Source of the DNA: Mesorhizobium qingshengii
GTDB lineage: Bacteria > Pseudomonadota > Alphaproteobacteria > Rhizobiales > Rhizobiaceae
NCBI RefSeq assembly: GCF_900103325.1
Contig: NZ_FMXM01000019.1
Span: forward strand, 86,006-150,005
Direction of reading: 5' to 3'
DNA: 64,000 bases
A program made the translations under genes and the position numbers. The notes below the pieces were generated by a model. That model was not told the origin of the DNA, searched no databases, and saw only the letters and a list, made by a program, of their open reading frames with translations. Of this stretch, positions 53,042 to 62,193 are shown piece by piece. How positions within the stretch are numbered: the first letter of the stretch is position 1; each line of letters starts with the position of its first letter.

Positions 53042-53221
53042 GCGACAGCATAATCAAATCCGCCACCGCGAACAGGATGGCAGTAGCCACGACAACAATA
53101 ATAAAAAGGTTTCGCCTAGCGTTCACCCCTGAAATAAAAGCACATGCGGGTTCATATCCGCAAGAGGATGATTCAGAGAAGCTTAAAGGCAGTTATATCG
53201 GGGTATATTGTCTGGTCGACT

Positions 53222-53561
53222 TGTATTGTTCGTCGCCCTGTTCCCTTTCTGGGCGCTGCGCAAGGTCGGCGCCGGCGATGTCAAGCTGACGGCGATCGTG
53301 CCGTTTTTGATTGGTGGAAGCGATCTCATCGTGTTTTCCGGACTGCTGCTGCTTTTTGCTCTCGTCACGGCACTGGTTGTGAAAAACCCACTGCTGCTGC
53401 CGCAAGGCGCATTCCGCCTTTACACCCAGCATCTCGACCGCCAGGGTGTCGTGCCCTTCGGCGTGCCCATCTCGCTGGCCACGATCTGCACGATAGACTT
53501 CCAGATATACAAAGCCGTGGTGCTGGCGAGCAGCTCTCGAATCCTGGATCAGCTCAACTGA
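53222..53561 (+). pseudogene. Truncated second copy of cpaA
   Basis: From LFVALFPFWALRKVGAGDVKL to ILDQLN this stretch repeats the C-terminal two thirds of CpaA (50747-51082) with high identity at DNA and protein level. The N-terminal part with the first catalytic aspartate is missing, and an in-frame ATG at 53208 only adds a few unrelated residues. It cannot be a working peptidase. Similarity continues weakly past the stop (GAACCTCGGC in both). Confidence 0.85.
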
Positions 53562-53569
53562 ACCTCGGC

Positions 53570-53753
53570 GAGCCTCAGGCCTGGTGAAAGCGGCGGCAAT
53601 CCAGTCCTGGGTCATGAACGGTGACGGATTGGTGCCAACGTCGCGATAGATTACTTCATCCTGATCGCGTCCGGCGAGCCAGGCATCTACAAATATCCTT
53701 CCAAGCCTGCGGGAGTGCGATCGTGCGAGCGGATTGAGCGCCGGCTTGGTCAA
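53570..53753 (-). pseudogene. 5' fragment of FMN-dependent NADH-azoreductase gene
   Basis: The minus strand encodes ARSHSRRLGRIFVDAW, DEVIYRDVGTNPSPF and TQDWIAAAFTRPEAR, which match the N-terminal region of AzoR-type flavodoxin-fold azoreductases. The frame then runs into the antisense of the cpaA copy, so about two thirds of the enzyme is missing. Confidence 0.7.
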
Positions 53754-53817
53754 CGCCGGTCACCACGTCGATACTCGCTTTCGTCAAAAACTGGCCTCCT
53801 CTCGAGTTGACCTGGGT

Positions 53818-54298
53818 CGCAGACGCTAACCGATATCGTCCTTCCCGATCCCTTCGATGGCGCCACACTAACCGTCGACGGCCAGACGGTGGAGATCGTG
53901 GCGGCCGAGGGTCTGACCAATCGGCGCTATCTCTGGGTGCCGTCGCTCAAGGCGGTGTTCGGCGGCGTCATGATCTTCTCGGGCGTGCATGTCTGGGTGG
54001 CCGATACGCCGACCAAGGAAGCGCGCACAGCCTGGATTGCCAATCTCGACAAGATTGCCGCGCGCAAGCCGACCATTGTCGTGCCAGGGCATCTAATATA
54101 ACGCCCGAGGCGGCGACCGATATTTCGGCCGTCGAGCAAACGAAGGCCTACCTGCTGGCCTTTGAGGAAGAACTGGCCAAGGCTGCCGACGCAGCCGCGC
54201 TGAAGGCCGCGATGGAGGCCCGCTTCCCCAACCTCGGCATGGGCGTTGCTCTCGATATCGGCTCGAAAGTCGCCAAGGGCGAGATGAAGTGGGGCTGA
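53818..54298 (+). pseudogene. Broken metallo-beta-lactamase-fold hydrolase gene
   Basis: The sequence LTDIVLPDPFDGATLTVDG to KPTIVVPGHL reads in one frame and continues as TPEAATDISAVEQTKAYLLAF to KGEMKWG in another. The join at about 54093 is explained by five extra bases. The half with the HxHxDH metal motif is absent and the 5' end stops at an in-frame TGA. It is the C-terminal half of an MBL-fold metallohydrolase. Confidence 0.75.
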
Positions 54299-54421
54299 GA
54301 TGAGCACCAATCTCGATCTGATCCGGAGAACCTATGAAGGGCGGCAAGGTGATTTTCGAGTTGGCGGCTGGTCTCGTAGTATATCGCCGGACGGTAGTCT
54401 TCGGTTCATCCGTTCGACCTG

Positions 54422-54990
54422 ACCGAATACAAGAGCCTGCAGACGGACCGAATAATTCTGGGGCTTGGACCGCCTGACGAGCTTGCTACAGTCAGATGGA
54501 TTTTCGGCCACTTTGTCAAAACACGGAAGACAGAGCTTGTCATGGCAATATTACTCAACAAGCGCGGAGTGCTAACCGACCTGGGGCGCCCGTGGAGGCG
54601 GGAAATCCGTGCACTCGGTGCTGACCAACGAAAACTACATTGGCAACAGTGTCTGGAACAAGCATTCGACCAGGCTCAAAAGCCATCAAGTCCGCAATCC
54701 CCCGGAACAGTGAGTGCGGGTGGAAAACGTCCTGGAGCCGATCGTCGACCGCAAGCTGTGCTTAAGACTATCTATCGCCACCTCACCGACGACGAGATGC
54801 TGGCCGCCCTTAAGGCGCTTCTGGCCCGTCGCGGCGCCTTGTCGTCTTTCATTATCGACGCCGCACCCGACTGCCCGCCGTCCACACGCTACATGTCGCG
54901 TTTTGGAACCATCGTCAAAGCCTATGAACTAATCGGATACGAGCCACCCAAGAACTTCCGCTACATCTTCGTGAACCGACGCGTAGAAAC
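54422..54990 (+). pseudogene. Decayed serine recombinase gene
   Basis: Pieces of a large serine recombinase follow one another in different frames: SLQTDRIILGLGPPDELATV, LNKRGVLTDLGRPW, then VLTNENYIGNSVWNKHSTRL ending at PPEQ followed by TGA where Trp is expected, then VRVENVLEPIVDRK, and finally RHLTDDEMLAALKALLARRG to AYELIGYEPPKNFRYI. The resolvase catalytic domain is absent. It is not functional. Confidence 0.8.
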
Positions 54991-55011
54991 GATGAGGCCG
55001 CAGGTGCTGTG

Positions 55012-55731
55012 GCGTAGCGTGTGCGGGCTGACGCGCTTGCGGATGCCGGCGACTTCGGCTGCTTCCTGGACCGCGCGATGCAGTTGCCGCGACGAGATCG
55101 GCGCGATGCAACTGCGCCCCGGGAACAGCCAGCCATGCGGAAGCATGATTCCGCGCCGCTTGCCTTCGCGCCACCATAGCCGCAGCAGTTCCAGCAGTTG
55201 CGGCGATAGCATGGCGTTGCGGTCCCTGCGTCCCTTGCCCTGTTCGACGCGGATCAGCATGCGTGTGGAGTCGATGTCGTCGACCTTGAGGTGCGCGACC
55301 TCGGACACGCGCAGACCAGCGCCATAGGCGACACCGAGCGCGGCCTTGTACTTGATGCCTGGCGCCGCTTCGAGCAGCCGCGCCGCTTCCTCCACACTCA
55401 GCACCTCGGGCAGCTTGCGCGGATACCGGGCGACCACCAGCGCGCGCACCAGATCCCGCCGCTTCAGCGTCACCGTGAACAGGAAGCGCAGCGCCGAGGC
55501 CGCGCCGTTGATCGTGGAGGGGCCTATGCCGTTCTCATGTTGGCACAGCTGGAACCGCCGGATGTCCTCGATCGTCGCGGTGTCGGGAGCGCGCCCAAGG
55601 AACGCGGCGAAGCGCCGGACATGACGAACGTAGTCCTGCTGAGTATGCGGTCCCAGGCCCCGCATCAGCATGTCTTGCTGCATGCGCTGGCGAAGTGGCG
55701 TGATTGGAGCGTCGGTCGACAAGGTAGCCAT
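55012..55731 (-). mobile_element. Tyrosine recombinase of an insertion element, 3' truncated
   Basis: The frame begins MATLSTDAPITPLRQRMQQD and continues as a phage-type integrase of the kind found beside IS91-family transposases (YVRHVRRFAAFLGR, LGVAYGAGLRVSEVAHLKV). It ends at SPHTLRHS; after this the reading frame runs into unrelated sequence to a stop at 54961, so the second arginine is kept but the catalytic Tyr is lost. At its 5' side it is joined in frame to the integrase remnant at 55765-55878. Confidence 0.78.
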
Positions 55732-55764
55732 GGCAAGTTCCTCTCGTTGAAGGGAACTCCATGA

Positions 55765-55878
55765 TCGAAACGAGATCGCGTCACTCGGCATGACGCGAAC
55801 ATACATGCCGTCACGGTCTGCGAGTTTGTAGATTTTCTGTTTTGGCTTCAGCGCCTTAAGGGCAGCATCGGTCAACAT
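55765..55878 (-). pseudogene. N-terminal remnant of a P4-type integrase
   Basis: MLTDAALKALKPKQKIYK and ADRDGMYVRVMPSDAISFR are the start of a DUF4102-type (arm-binding) phage or ICE integrase. The sequence breaks after ISFR, where the insertion element begins. The gene starts about 290 bases from the guaA 3' end and reads away from it. Confidence 0.78.
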
Positions 55879-55894
55879 TGCTGCTGCCTCCTAA

Positions 55895-56005
55895 AAAGTA
55901 CCGTCAGACAATCTTGAGGCCGCTCGGCAGGAAATCTCGTATATTTTCAATCCTTTAATGCAAAAAAAGTACCGTCATGAGCCTCGTTGGTCGTGACGGT
56001 ACTTT
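55895..56005. repeat. Three copies of AAAGTACCGTCA upstream of the integrase remnant
   Basis: AAAGTACCGTCA occurs at 55895-55906 and 55966-55977, and inverted (TGACGGTACTTT) at 55994-56005. The last two form an exact inverted repeat with 16 bases between. Their place between integrase and guaA suits arm-type binding sites of the integrase or an operator. The rest of 55879-56170 carries no gene. Confidence 0.6.
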
Positions 56006-56170
56006 GAAAAATCGGAAGCGGGCAATATGCCGGAGGCCCGTCAGGAGGTCTGCCACCGCCAATTTCTGCCTGCCGATAGTTGCTGACTGTCCCTAAAACA
56101 ATTTATTTTTGTTTTCATATGGTTACGTCGTATATCGGCGTATTTTCGGCGGCATTTGGGGAGGCCTGAA

Positions 56171-57733
56171 TCATTCCCACTCGATGGTGCCGGGTGGCTT
56201 CGAGGTGACGTCGTAGACGACGCGGTTGATGCCGCGCACTTCGTTGATGATGCGGGTGGCAGCCGCGCCCAGGAAGGCCATGTCGTAGTGGTAGAAATCC
56301 GCCGTCATGCCGTCGACCGAGGTGACGGCGCGCAGCGCGCAGACAAATTCATAGGTGCGGCCATCGCCCATGACGCCGACAGTCTGCACCGGCAACAGCA
56401 CGGCGAAGGCCTGCCAGATGGCGTCGTAGAGACCAGCCTTGCGAATTTCGTCGAGGTAGATGGCGTCGGCCTCGCGCAGGATCTCCAGCTTTTCGCGGGT
56501 GATGCCGCCCGGGCAGCGGATGGCGAGACCGGGACCGGGGAACGGATGGCGGCCGATGAAGCTTTCGGGCAGGCCGAGCTCCTTGCCGAGCGCCCTCACC
56601 TCGTCCTTGAACAGTTCGCGCAGCGGCTCGACAAGCTGCATGTTCATGCGCGCGGGCAGGCCCCCGACATTATGGTGCGACTTGATCGTGACCGATGGAC
56701 CACCGGTGAAGGAGACGCTTTCGATGACGTCGGGATAGAGCGTGCCTTGCGCCAGGAAGTCCGCGCCGCCAAGTTTCTTCGCCTCTTCCTCGAACACCTC
56801 GATGAACAGCCGGCCGATGGTCTTGCGCTTCTTCTCCGGGTCGGCCTCGCCTTCCAGCGCCGAGATGAATTTGTCGGAGGCATCGACCAAGATCAGCGGC
56901 AGATTGTAGTGCTGGCGGAACATCGCCACCACACCCGCGGCCTCGTCCTTGCGCATCAGCCCGTGGTCGACGAGGATGCAGGTGAGCTGGTCGCCGACCG
57001 CTTCATGGATCAGAAGCGCGGCGACCGACGAGTCCACCCCACCCGAAAGCGCGCAGATGACCTTGCCCTTGCCGACCTGCTTGCGGATCGCCTCGACCGC
57101 GTGCTCGCGGTAAGCGCGCATCGTCCAGTCGCCCTCGATGCCGGCGATGTTGTGGACGAAGTTGCGCAGCAGCCGGGCGCCATCGGGCGTGTGCACCACC
57201 TCGGGGTGGAACATGATGCCGTACATCTTGCGCTCGATATTGCCGAAGATGGCGAAGGGCGAGCCTTCCGACTTGCCGAACACTTCGAATCCCTTGGGCA
57301 GGGAGATGACGCGATCGCCGTGGCTCATCCATACCTGGTGGCGCTGGCCGGTCGCCCAGAGGCCCTCGAACAGAGGACTGTCCTTCTCGATCTCGACGAA
57401 AGCGCGGCCGAACTCGCGATGGTCCGAGCTTTCGGCGACACCACCCATCTGCACGCACATGGCCATCTGGCCATAGCAGATGCCGAGCACCGGCACTCCG
57501 GCGTCGAAGACGATCTGCGGCGCGCGCGGGCTGCCGATATCCGACGTCGAGGCGGGACCGCCCGACAGGATGACGGCCTTGGGATTGATGCGTTTGAACG
57601 CCGCTTCGGCCGACTGGAACGGCACGATCTCGGAAAAAACACCCGCCTCGCGGATGCGGCGGGCGATGAGCTGGGTAAACTGGCTGCCGAAATCGACAAT
57701 CAGGACGGTGTCGGGATGATTGGCTGTTTTCAT
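56171..57733 (-). CDS. guaA: GMP synthase (glutamine-hydrolysing)
   Basis: A 520-residue enzyme that converts XMP to GMP with ATP and glutamine. The glutaminase domain has the catalytic Cys86 (GICYGQM) and MFHPEVVHTPDG with the His/Glu; the synthetase domain has the PP-loop LSGGVDSSVAA; the dimerisation end is KPPGTIEWE. It is complete. The 3' end of guaA is a known target of integrative elements, including in Mesorhizobium, and remnants of one lie right behind it here. Confidence 0.97.
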   Translation of the reverse strand: MKTANHPDTVLIVDFGSQFTQLIARRIREAGVFSEIVPFQSAEAAFKRINPKAVILSGGPASTSDIGSPRAPQIVFDAGVPVLGICYGQMAMCVQMGGVAESSDHREFGRAFVEIEKDSPLFEGLWATGQRHQVWMSHGDRVISLPKGFEVFGKSEGSPFAIFGNIERKMYGIMFHPEVVHTPDGARLLRNFVHNIAGIEGDWTMRAYREHAVEAIRKQVGKGKVICALSGGVDSSVAALLIHEAVGDQLTCILVDHGLMRKDEAAGVVAMFRQHYNLPLILVDASDKFISALEGEADPEKKRKTIGRLFIEVFEEEAKKLGGADFLAQGTLYPDVIESVSFTGGPSVTIKSHHNVGGLPARMNMQLVEPLRELFKDEVRALGKELGLPESFIGRHPFPGPGLAIRCPGGITREKLEILREADAIYLDEIRKAGLYDAIWQAFAVLLPVQTVGVMGDGRTYEFVCALRAVTSVDGMTADFYHYDMAFLGAAATRIINEVRGINRVVYDVTSKPPGTIEWE

Positions 57734-57788
57734 GGCGAGCGTTTAGAGAAAGAAATGAGTCGGCGCAATGGGTTGCGAGCCCTTGCTG

Positions 57789-58292
57789 TCACTTCGATTC
57801 CACGACTTCACCTGCAACGCCAGCGTCTTCATCCATTGCCGCAACCTTTCCAGCCGCAAGCGCCCGCAAAGCGCCCATCAGCGCCGTGAACCGCTCCTCG
57901 CCAATGCGATCGACATAGCGCCGTTCAATCTCCATCTTGACCCGATCGCCATCACGCAGGGCGGCCAGCCCCTTGCGCGTATAGCGCACCAGCTTGCCGC
58001 GACCATCTTGCGGATCGGGCAGGCGCTCGACGATGCCTTCCGCCTCGAGGCCGTCGAGCAGTTGCTGGATCGCCTGCTTGGAGATTGCCGAGCGTTCGAT
58101 CAAGGCCGACTGGCGAATGCCGCTCCTTTCGATATGTCCGAGCAGTCCGGCGCGCGCTTCAGTGAACCAGCCATGACCGGCGGCACGCATCGCGGCGGCG
58201 AATTCGGCCTGCCAGGCACGGCTTGCCTGCCATAGCCGCCAGCCGACGTGATCCGGCAATTCCTCGGTTTTTTCGTCAAGCTCCTTGACCAT
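57789..58292 (-). CDS. MarR family transcriptional regulator
   Basis: A 167-residue winged-helix regulator (GIRQSALIERSAISKQAIQQLLDGLEAEGIVERLPDPQDGRGKLV). The wing with DPxDGR is typical of MarR. The ATG at 58292 is used; a TTG at 58316 would start inside the promoter. A perfect palindrome just upstream (58312-58326) overlaps the likely -35 TTGACT, so self-repression is expected. Confidence 0.88.
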   Translation of the reverse strand: MVKELDEKTEELPDHVGWRLWQASRAWQAEFAAAMRAAGHGWFTEARAGLLGHIERSGIRQSALIERSAISKQAIQQLLDGLEAEGIVERLPDPQDGRGKLVRYTRKGLAALRDGDRVKMEIERRYVDRIGEERFTALMGALRALAAGKVAAMDEDAGVAGEVVESK

Positions 58293-58311
58293 TTTATCCA
58301 GACTCCATATA

Positions 58312-58326
58312 GTCAAGATACTTGAC
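58312..58326. promoter_or_regulatory. Perfect palindrome, likely MarR operator
   Basis: GTCAAG-ATA-CTTGAC is an exact inverted repeat located between the divergent MarR gene and the small gene at 58377, 20 bases from the MarR start. It can regulate both. Confidence 0.65.
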
Positions 58327-58376
58327 GATATTCGACCCGTCGAGGCCTTTCCAACTCAAGCACGCGGACAGAGACC

Positions 58377-58694
58377 ATGACAATTCTCGACAGGAATACG
58401 CTGGCAGTTATCATGATGGGCACCACGCATGTCATCGACATGGGCGGCAAGGATGCCTTCATCCACTACGAAGACGAGAACCGGGCGCATATGCTGCTGC
58501 CGGATGGTACCCTTTTCCATGGACTTTGGACGCTGCTCGACGACGGCTACAAGGTCGAATGGAAGGACGGCCCCACCGGCTCGTGGAAACTCGATCATTC
58601 GTCGGGAGCAATCAACTATGTCGACGCGAACGGCGCCGTGCGCGGGCGCATTTCGCGCATCGATTTCGGCGATCCCGCGCGCTTGGCCGCGTGA
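58377..58694 (+). CDS. Conserved hypothetical protein
   Basis: A 105-residue soluble protein with alternating beta pattern (HMLLPDGTLFHGLWTLLDDG, YKVEWKDGPTGSWKLD), suggesting a small beta-barrel or lipocalin-like fold. No family is recognised. It is divergent from the MarR gene and shares its operator region, so it may be its target. An ATG at 58377 follows weak purine-rich sequence. Confidence 0.65.
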   Translation: MTILDRNTLAVIMMGTTHVIDMGGKDAFIHYEDENRAHMLLPDGTLFHGLWTLLDDGYKVEWKDGPTGSWKLDHSSGAINYVDANGAVRGRISRIDFGDPARLAA

Positions 58695-58706
58695 TCCGAT
58701 TTGCGG

Positions 58707-59345
58707 TCAGGCGCCCAGCAGGCCATCGCCGATCGCCTGTTCCAGCAGCCCGACCGCCCCGGCAAGTTTCTCGTCGATGACGTGCAGATATTCGGTCCAG
58801 TCGTTGACATGCCGCAGGTCGGCGGCACCATCGGAAATGCCGCGCAGCCCGATCAGCGGGATGTCGAACCACTGGCAGGCGCGCAAGCAGGCGAAGGTCT
58901 CCATGTCGACCATGTCAGCCGCGATTGCGTCATAGGCGGTGCCGGTGATGATCGCGCCTCCGGTCGACAGCGTGGCCTCCCGTATGCCTGGAATGCGTAA
59001 GGGCAGCGGCACCGTCACCGGCAGGTCGAGGAAGGGCGTCGCGCCCTTCTCGAAACCGAGCGGCGAGGCGTCGATGTCGCGATAACCGACCGAGATGGCC
59101 TGGTAGATTTCCGTCTGCTCCAGCGTCCGGCTGCCGGCCGAGCCGAGCGATACGACGAGGTCCGGCAGGGTCTTCTGCGATTTCAGCCAGGAGAGTTCGG
59201 CGCCCAGCCTAACGCCGGCCTCGACTGGCCCGACGCCCGTCATCAGTGGCATGAACAGCCGCTTGAGGTGCGGGCCGTATTCAGCCTGCGCCGCCATGAC
59301 GAAGAGGATGTCCTTGCCCGATAGATTAGTCAGCTTGCCGGTCAC
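58707..59345 (-). CDS. 5'-methylthioadenosine/S-adenosylhomocysteine nucleosidase-like protein
   Basis: A 212-residue nucleoside phosphorylase-fold protein of the MTA/SAH nucleosidase type. Marks are MTGVGPVEAG near residue 35, VVSLGSAGS, VDMETFACLRAC (the Met-Glu contacts to ribose) and LRGISDGA with the catalytic Asp. It would remove adenine from methylthioadenosine or adenosylhomocysteine. Convergent with the small gene at 58377. Confidence 0.88.
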   Translation of the reverse strand: MTGKLTNLSGKDILFVMAAQAEYGPHLKRLFMPLMTGVGPVEAGVRLGAELSWLKSQKTLPDLVVSLGSAGSRTLEQTEIYQAISVGYRDIDASPLGFEKGATPFLDLPVTVPLPLRIPGIREATLSTGGAIITGTAYDAIAADMVDMETFACLRACQWFDIPLIGLRGISDGAADLRHVNDWTEYLHVIDEKLAGAVGLLEQAIGDGLLGA

Positions 59346-59497
59346 GACGATCTGCTCCTGGTGGCGCCAAACCCTGCGCCGGAAGGTAAGAAAGGGGATG
59401 TGCCCTCACCGGCCTCCGGCCCTCCGCTATAGCTCCGGGCGTTCGTCGCTCGAAAAGCCCATTCAGGGGCCTTTCGTCCGCCACGCGAACCGGGCTC

Positions 59498-59956
59498 TCA
59501 CCCTTCGATGCCATCACGCCCGACCACTGTCATCATCGTGCCGGTCATGGTGGCGATCAGCTTCGCCTCGCCATCGGTGGCGAAGGCATAGGCCTGGCCG
59601 TCGGCAACGATGATGGTACGACCGGGTTTGGTCACCGAGCCGCGGAACAGGAAGCGCTCGCCCCTGCCCGGTGCCAGGAGATTGACCTTGAACTCGATGG
59701 TCAGCACGCTGGAGCTTTCCGGCATCAGCGAGAAGGCGGCATAGCCGCAGGCAGAGTCCAGCGCCGTCGAGATGACGCCGGCGTGGAGGAAGCCGTGCTG
59801 CTGGGTCAGTGCCGCCGAATAGGGCATCTCGATCTCGATGATGCCGGGCGTCACCAGGGTCAGCTCGGCGCCGATCGTCGCCATTGCCTTCTGGCGCGCG
59901 AAGGATGTCCTGACGCGGTCTTCATAGTCCGGGGCGGGTACGATCTTTGCTGCCAT
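59498..59956 (-). CDS. PaaI-family hotdog thioesterase
   Basis: A 152-residue hotdog-fold acyl-CoA thioesterase. The family motif is QQHGFLHAGVISTALDSACGYAA with the catalytic acid region, followed by LTIEFKVNLLAPG. Substrate unknown. The 150 bases between it and the nucleosidase gene hold only GC-rich repeat-like hairpins. Confidence 0.87.
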   Translation of the reverse strand: MAAKIVPAPDYEDRVRTSFARQKAMATIGAELTLVTPGIIEIEMPYSAALTQQHGFLHAGVISTALDSACGYAAFSLMPESSSVLTIEFKVNLLAPGRGERFLFRGSVTKPGRTIIVADGQAYAFATDGEAKLIATMTGTMMTVVGRDGIEG

Positions 59957-60053
59957 GGCCGTTGCCTTCCTTTATGCGGATAAGCTTATTGCAGAGGCAC
60001 GGGCGGCAGGCAAATGCTTTTGCTGCACTGCAACAAAAGCAATCCCGGAGGTG

Positions 60054-60506
60054 CTAGTTCAACCAGAGAAGCGATGCGTTGAGCAAAGTGGCGAATGCCA
60101 CCCATGCCGCATATGGCGCGAACAGCCAGCCGGAAAGCCGGTCGCGGTTCCAGACCCTGGCAATGAACAGCACGATGCTGGCGAGAAGAAACACAATGAC
60201 GACCAGGGCAGGACCAATCAGCCTGGCGCCGAAGAAGGTTGGCGACCATAGAAAATTCAGCATCAGCTGGACGCCCCAGATCTTCATAGCGGTTCCTGTC
60301 GGCTGCCGCAGCCATGTCCGCCAGCCCGCCACGGCGATCAGTACATAGAGCAGCGTCCAGGCAGGCCCGAAGATCCAGTTGGGCGGATTGAACGGCGGCT
60401 TTGCCAGTGATGCATACCAGGCGCCCGGCAGCGTTGCGTAGCCGATCAGCAGGCCTCCACCCAGCACCAGGATGAGGAAGAGCAGAAGCGTCAGATATCT
60501 TTGCAA
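60054..60506 (-). CDS. TspO/MBR family protein
   Basis: A 150-residue protein with five membrane helices of the tryptophan-rich sensory protein (TspO) family. YASLAKPPFNPPNWIFGPAWTLLY and NFLWSPTFFG are the signature stretches. TspO binds porphyrins and cholesterol-like ligands and modulates stress or pigment responses. Confidence 0.92.
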   Translation of the reverse strand: MQRYLTLLLFLILVLGGGLLIGYATLPGAWYASLAKPPFNPPNWIFGPAWTLLYVLIAVAGWRTWLRQPTGTAMKIWGVQLMLNFLWSPTFFGARLIGPALVVIVFLLASIVLFIARVWNRDRLSGWLFAPYAAWVAFATLLNASLLWLN

Positions 60507-60579
60507 GGATTTCCCCCCGATGGCGGCATGAGGCGCGCATCTGCAACTGGGGCGCTATCGCCACCTGTCAACGGCAGCG

Positions 60580-61869
60580 TCAGTTCGCCCGGCGCATGGC
60601 ACAGAAATAAAACCCGTCCGTGCCGCTCAGCGCCGGCGACAGCGAGATGTCGCCGGCGGCGCCGATGCGCACCGCCGCGTCATGGCCCGGAAAACGGCTG
60701 TCCCAGAGCTTGCGGTGATCGACCGGCACGAAGCCGCTGTTGCGCTCCCGGAACGCCGCGATCTGTCCAACATTCTCCTCGTCGAATACCGAGCAGGTGA
60801 TGTAGACCAGCAGGCCGCCGGGTTTGACATAGGCTTTTGCCGCATCGAGGATCGCCGACTGTTCGCCCTTGCGGGCATCGAGCTGTCTTTGCGTCAGCCG
60901 CCATTTAGCGTCGGGACGGCGCCGCCAGGTGCCACTGCCGGTGCAAGGCGCGTCGACGAGAACGATGTCCATGTGGTTGGAGAGCGGCGCGAGCTCCGAA
61001 GGCTTGGTGACCACCTGCACATTGCGGTTTTCCGAACGGCGGATGCGGTCGAAGATCGGCGCCAGCCGTGCCTTTTCGGCATCGTGGGCAAAGATCTGGC
61101 CGCGATTGTCCATCGCAGCCGACAAGGCCAGCGTCTTGCCGCCGGCGCCGGCGCAGAAATCGAGCACCTGCATGCCGGCCTCGGCGCCGGCAAGGGCGGC
61201 CGCCACCTGCGAGCCTTCGTCCTGGACCTCGAACCAGCCTTTCTGGAAAGCCGGCTCGGCCTGCACGTTCGGGTGCCTGCCGTCACCATCGATCGGCGGG
61301 ATGCGGATGCCGTGCGGCGCGATGGCGGCAGGTTTCGCACCGGTTCCCGACAGTTCCGCCAGCACCTTGTCGCGATTGGCCTGCAGTGTGTTGACCCTGA
61401 GGTCGAGCGGCGGGCGTGTCGCCAGCGCCGCACCCTCGTCGACCCAGCTGGCGCCGAAGGCTTGCTCGAAAAGCGGCGCGCACCAGTCGGGAACATCCGC
61501 GCGCACCGCGTCCGGCGCATCGGCAAGCCGGCGCCCGGCGATTGCCAGAAGTTCAGCCGCTGTCAGAAGCGGCGGCGCGAACTTGTCGCCTTCAAGCGCA
61601 TCGTTCAGGGACTGCGCCGTCTGGCCCCATTCGAGCAACAGCGCGCCGAAGCCGATGGCGCGCGGCGTGTCCTCGCCCAGCAGCCAGCCGGCGGAACGCT
61701 TGTGGCGCAACGCGTCATAGACGATGTTGCCGATCGCCGCGCGATCACCGCCGCCGGCGAAGCGATGCGACAGGCCCCAGTCCTTCAGCGCGTCGGCCAC
61801 CGGCCGGTGGCGCCGGCCAATGTCCTCCAGCACTTCAATCGCCGCAGCCAGCCGTCCGCCCAGTCGCAT
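60580..61869 (-). CDS. RsmB/NOP-family RNA (cytosine-5) methyltransferase
   Basis: A 429-residue enzyme with an N-terminal NusB-like helical domain and a C-terminal SAM domain. Motif I is VLDFCAGAGGKTLALSA, motif IV is DAPCTGSGTWRR with one catalytic cysteine, and motif VI is TCSVFDEENV with the other. It methylates cytosine 5 in rRNA or tRNA; RsmB itself is one candidate. Confidence 0.92.
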   Translation of the reverse strand: MRLGGRLAAAIEVLEDIGRRHRPVADALKDWGLSHRFAGGGDRAAIGNIVYDALRHKRSAGWLLGEDTPRAIGFGALLLEWGQTAQSLNDALEGDKFAPPLLTAAELLAIAGRRLADAPDAVRADVPDWCAPLFEQAFGASWVDEGAALATRPPLDLRVNTLQANRDKVLAELSGTGAKPAAIAPHGIRIPPIDGDGRHPNVQAEPAFQKGWFEVQDEGSQVAAALAGAEAGMQVLDFCAGAGGKTLALSAAMDNRGQIFAHDAEKARLAPIFDRIRRSENRNVQVVTKPSELAPLSNHMDIVLVDAPCTGSGTWRRRPDAKWRLTQRQLDARKGEQSAILDAAKAYVKPGGLLVYITCSVFDEENVGQIAAFRERNSGFVPVDHRKLWDSRFPGHDAAVRIGAAGDISLSPALSGTDGFYFCAMRRAN

Positions 61870-62193
61870 CCGTCATTCCATCAAATCGAGCACATATCTC
61901 TCGGCCTGCTCTTAGAGCCTTTCGCGCCTGGATTGAACCCCGCTTCCGTCCCACGACCGCAATCCTGACCGAGGTCAGCGAATCGACGCGACCAGTAAAT
62001 ATCCGTGACTGGTAACAGCAGATCGATCAACAGATGACAGTTCTCTAATGTTCTAATGTTCGCAACTGGCGACTGCAAGCACGGCTTGTGGCGCAACCGC
62101 TCTGCTTTCCAAGTTTTTCCGTTGGGAATACTCTTGCCGACATGATTCGCGGTGCGAAAAAGCAGGCTAGCGGATCGATACGAGGAGAGGGCA
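61870..62193. other. Intergenic region between methyltransferase and aqpZ
   Basis: About 320 bases with no gene. It holds the divergent promoters of both genes; near 62040 there is a short tandem repeat of GTTCTAAT-like units. Confidence 0.55.

Noticed and set aside
56156..57889. 577-codon open frame opposite guaA
   Set aside because: Antisense shadow of a clear GMP synthase in GC-rich DNA.
59346..59497. GC-rich hairpins between nucleosidase and thioesterase genes
   Set aside because: They look like a dispersed intergenic repeat, but I see no second copy in the window to support the claim.
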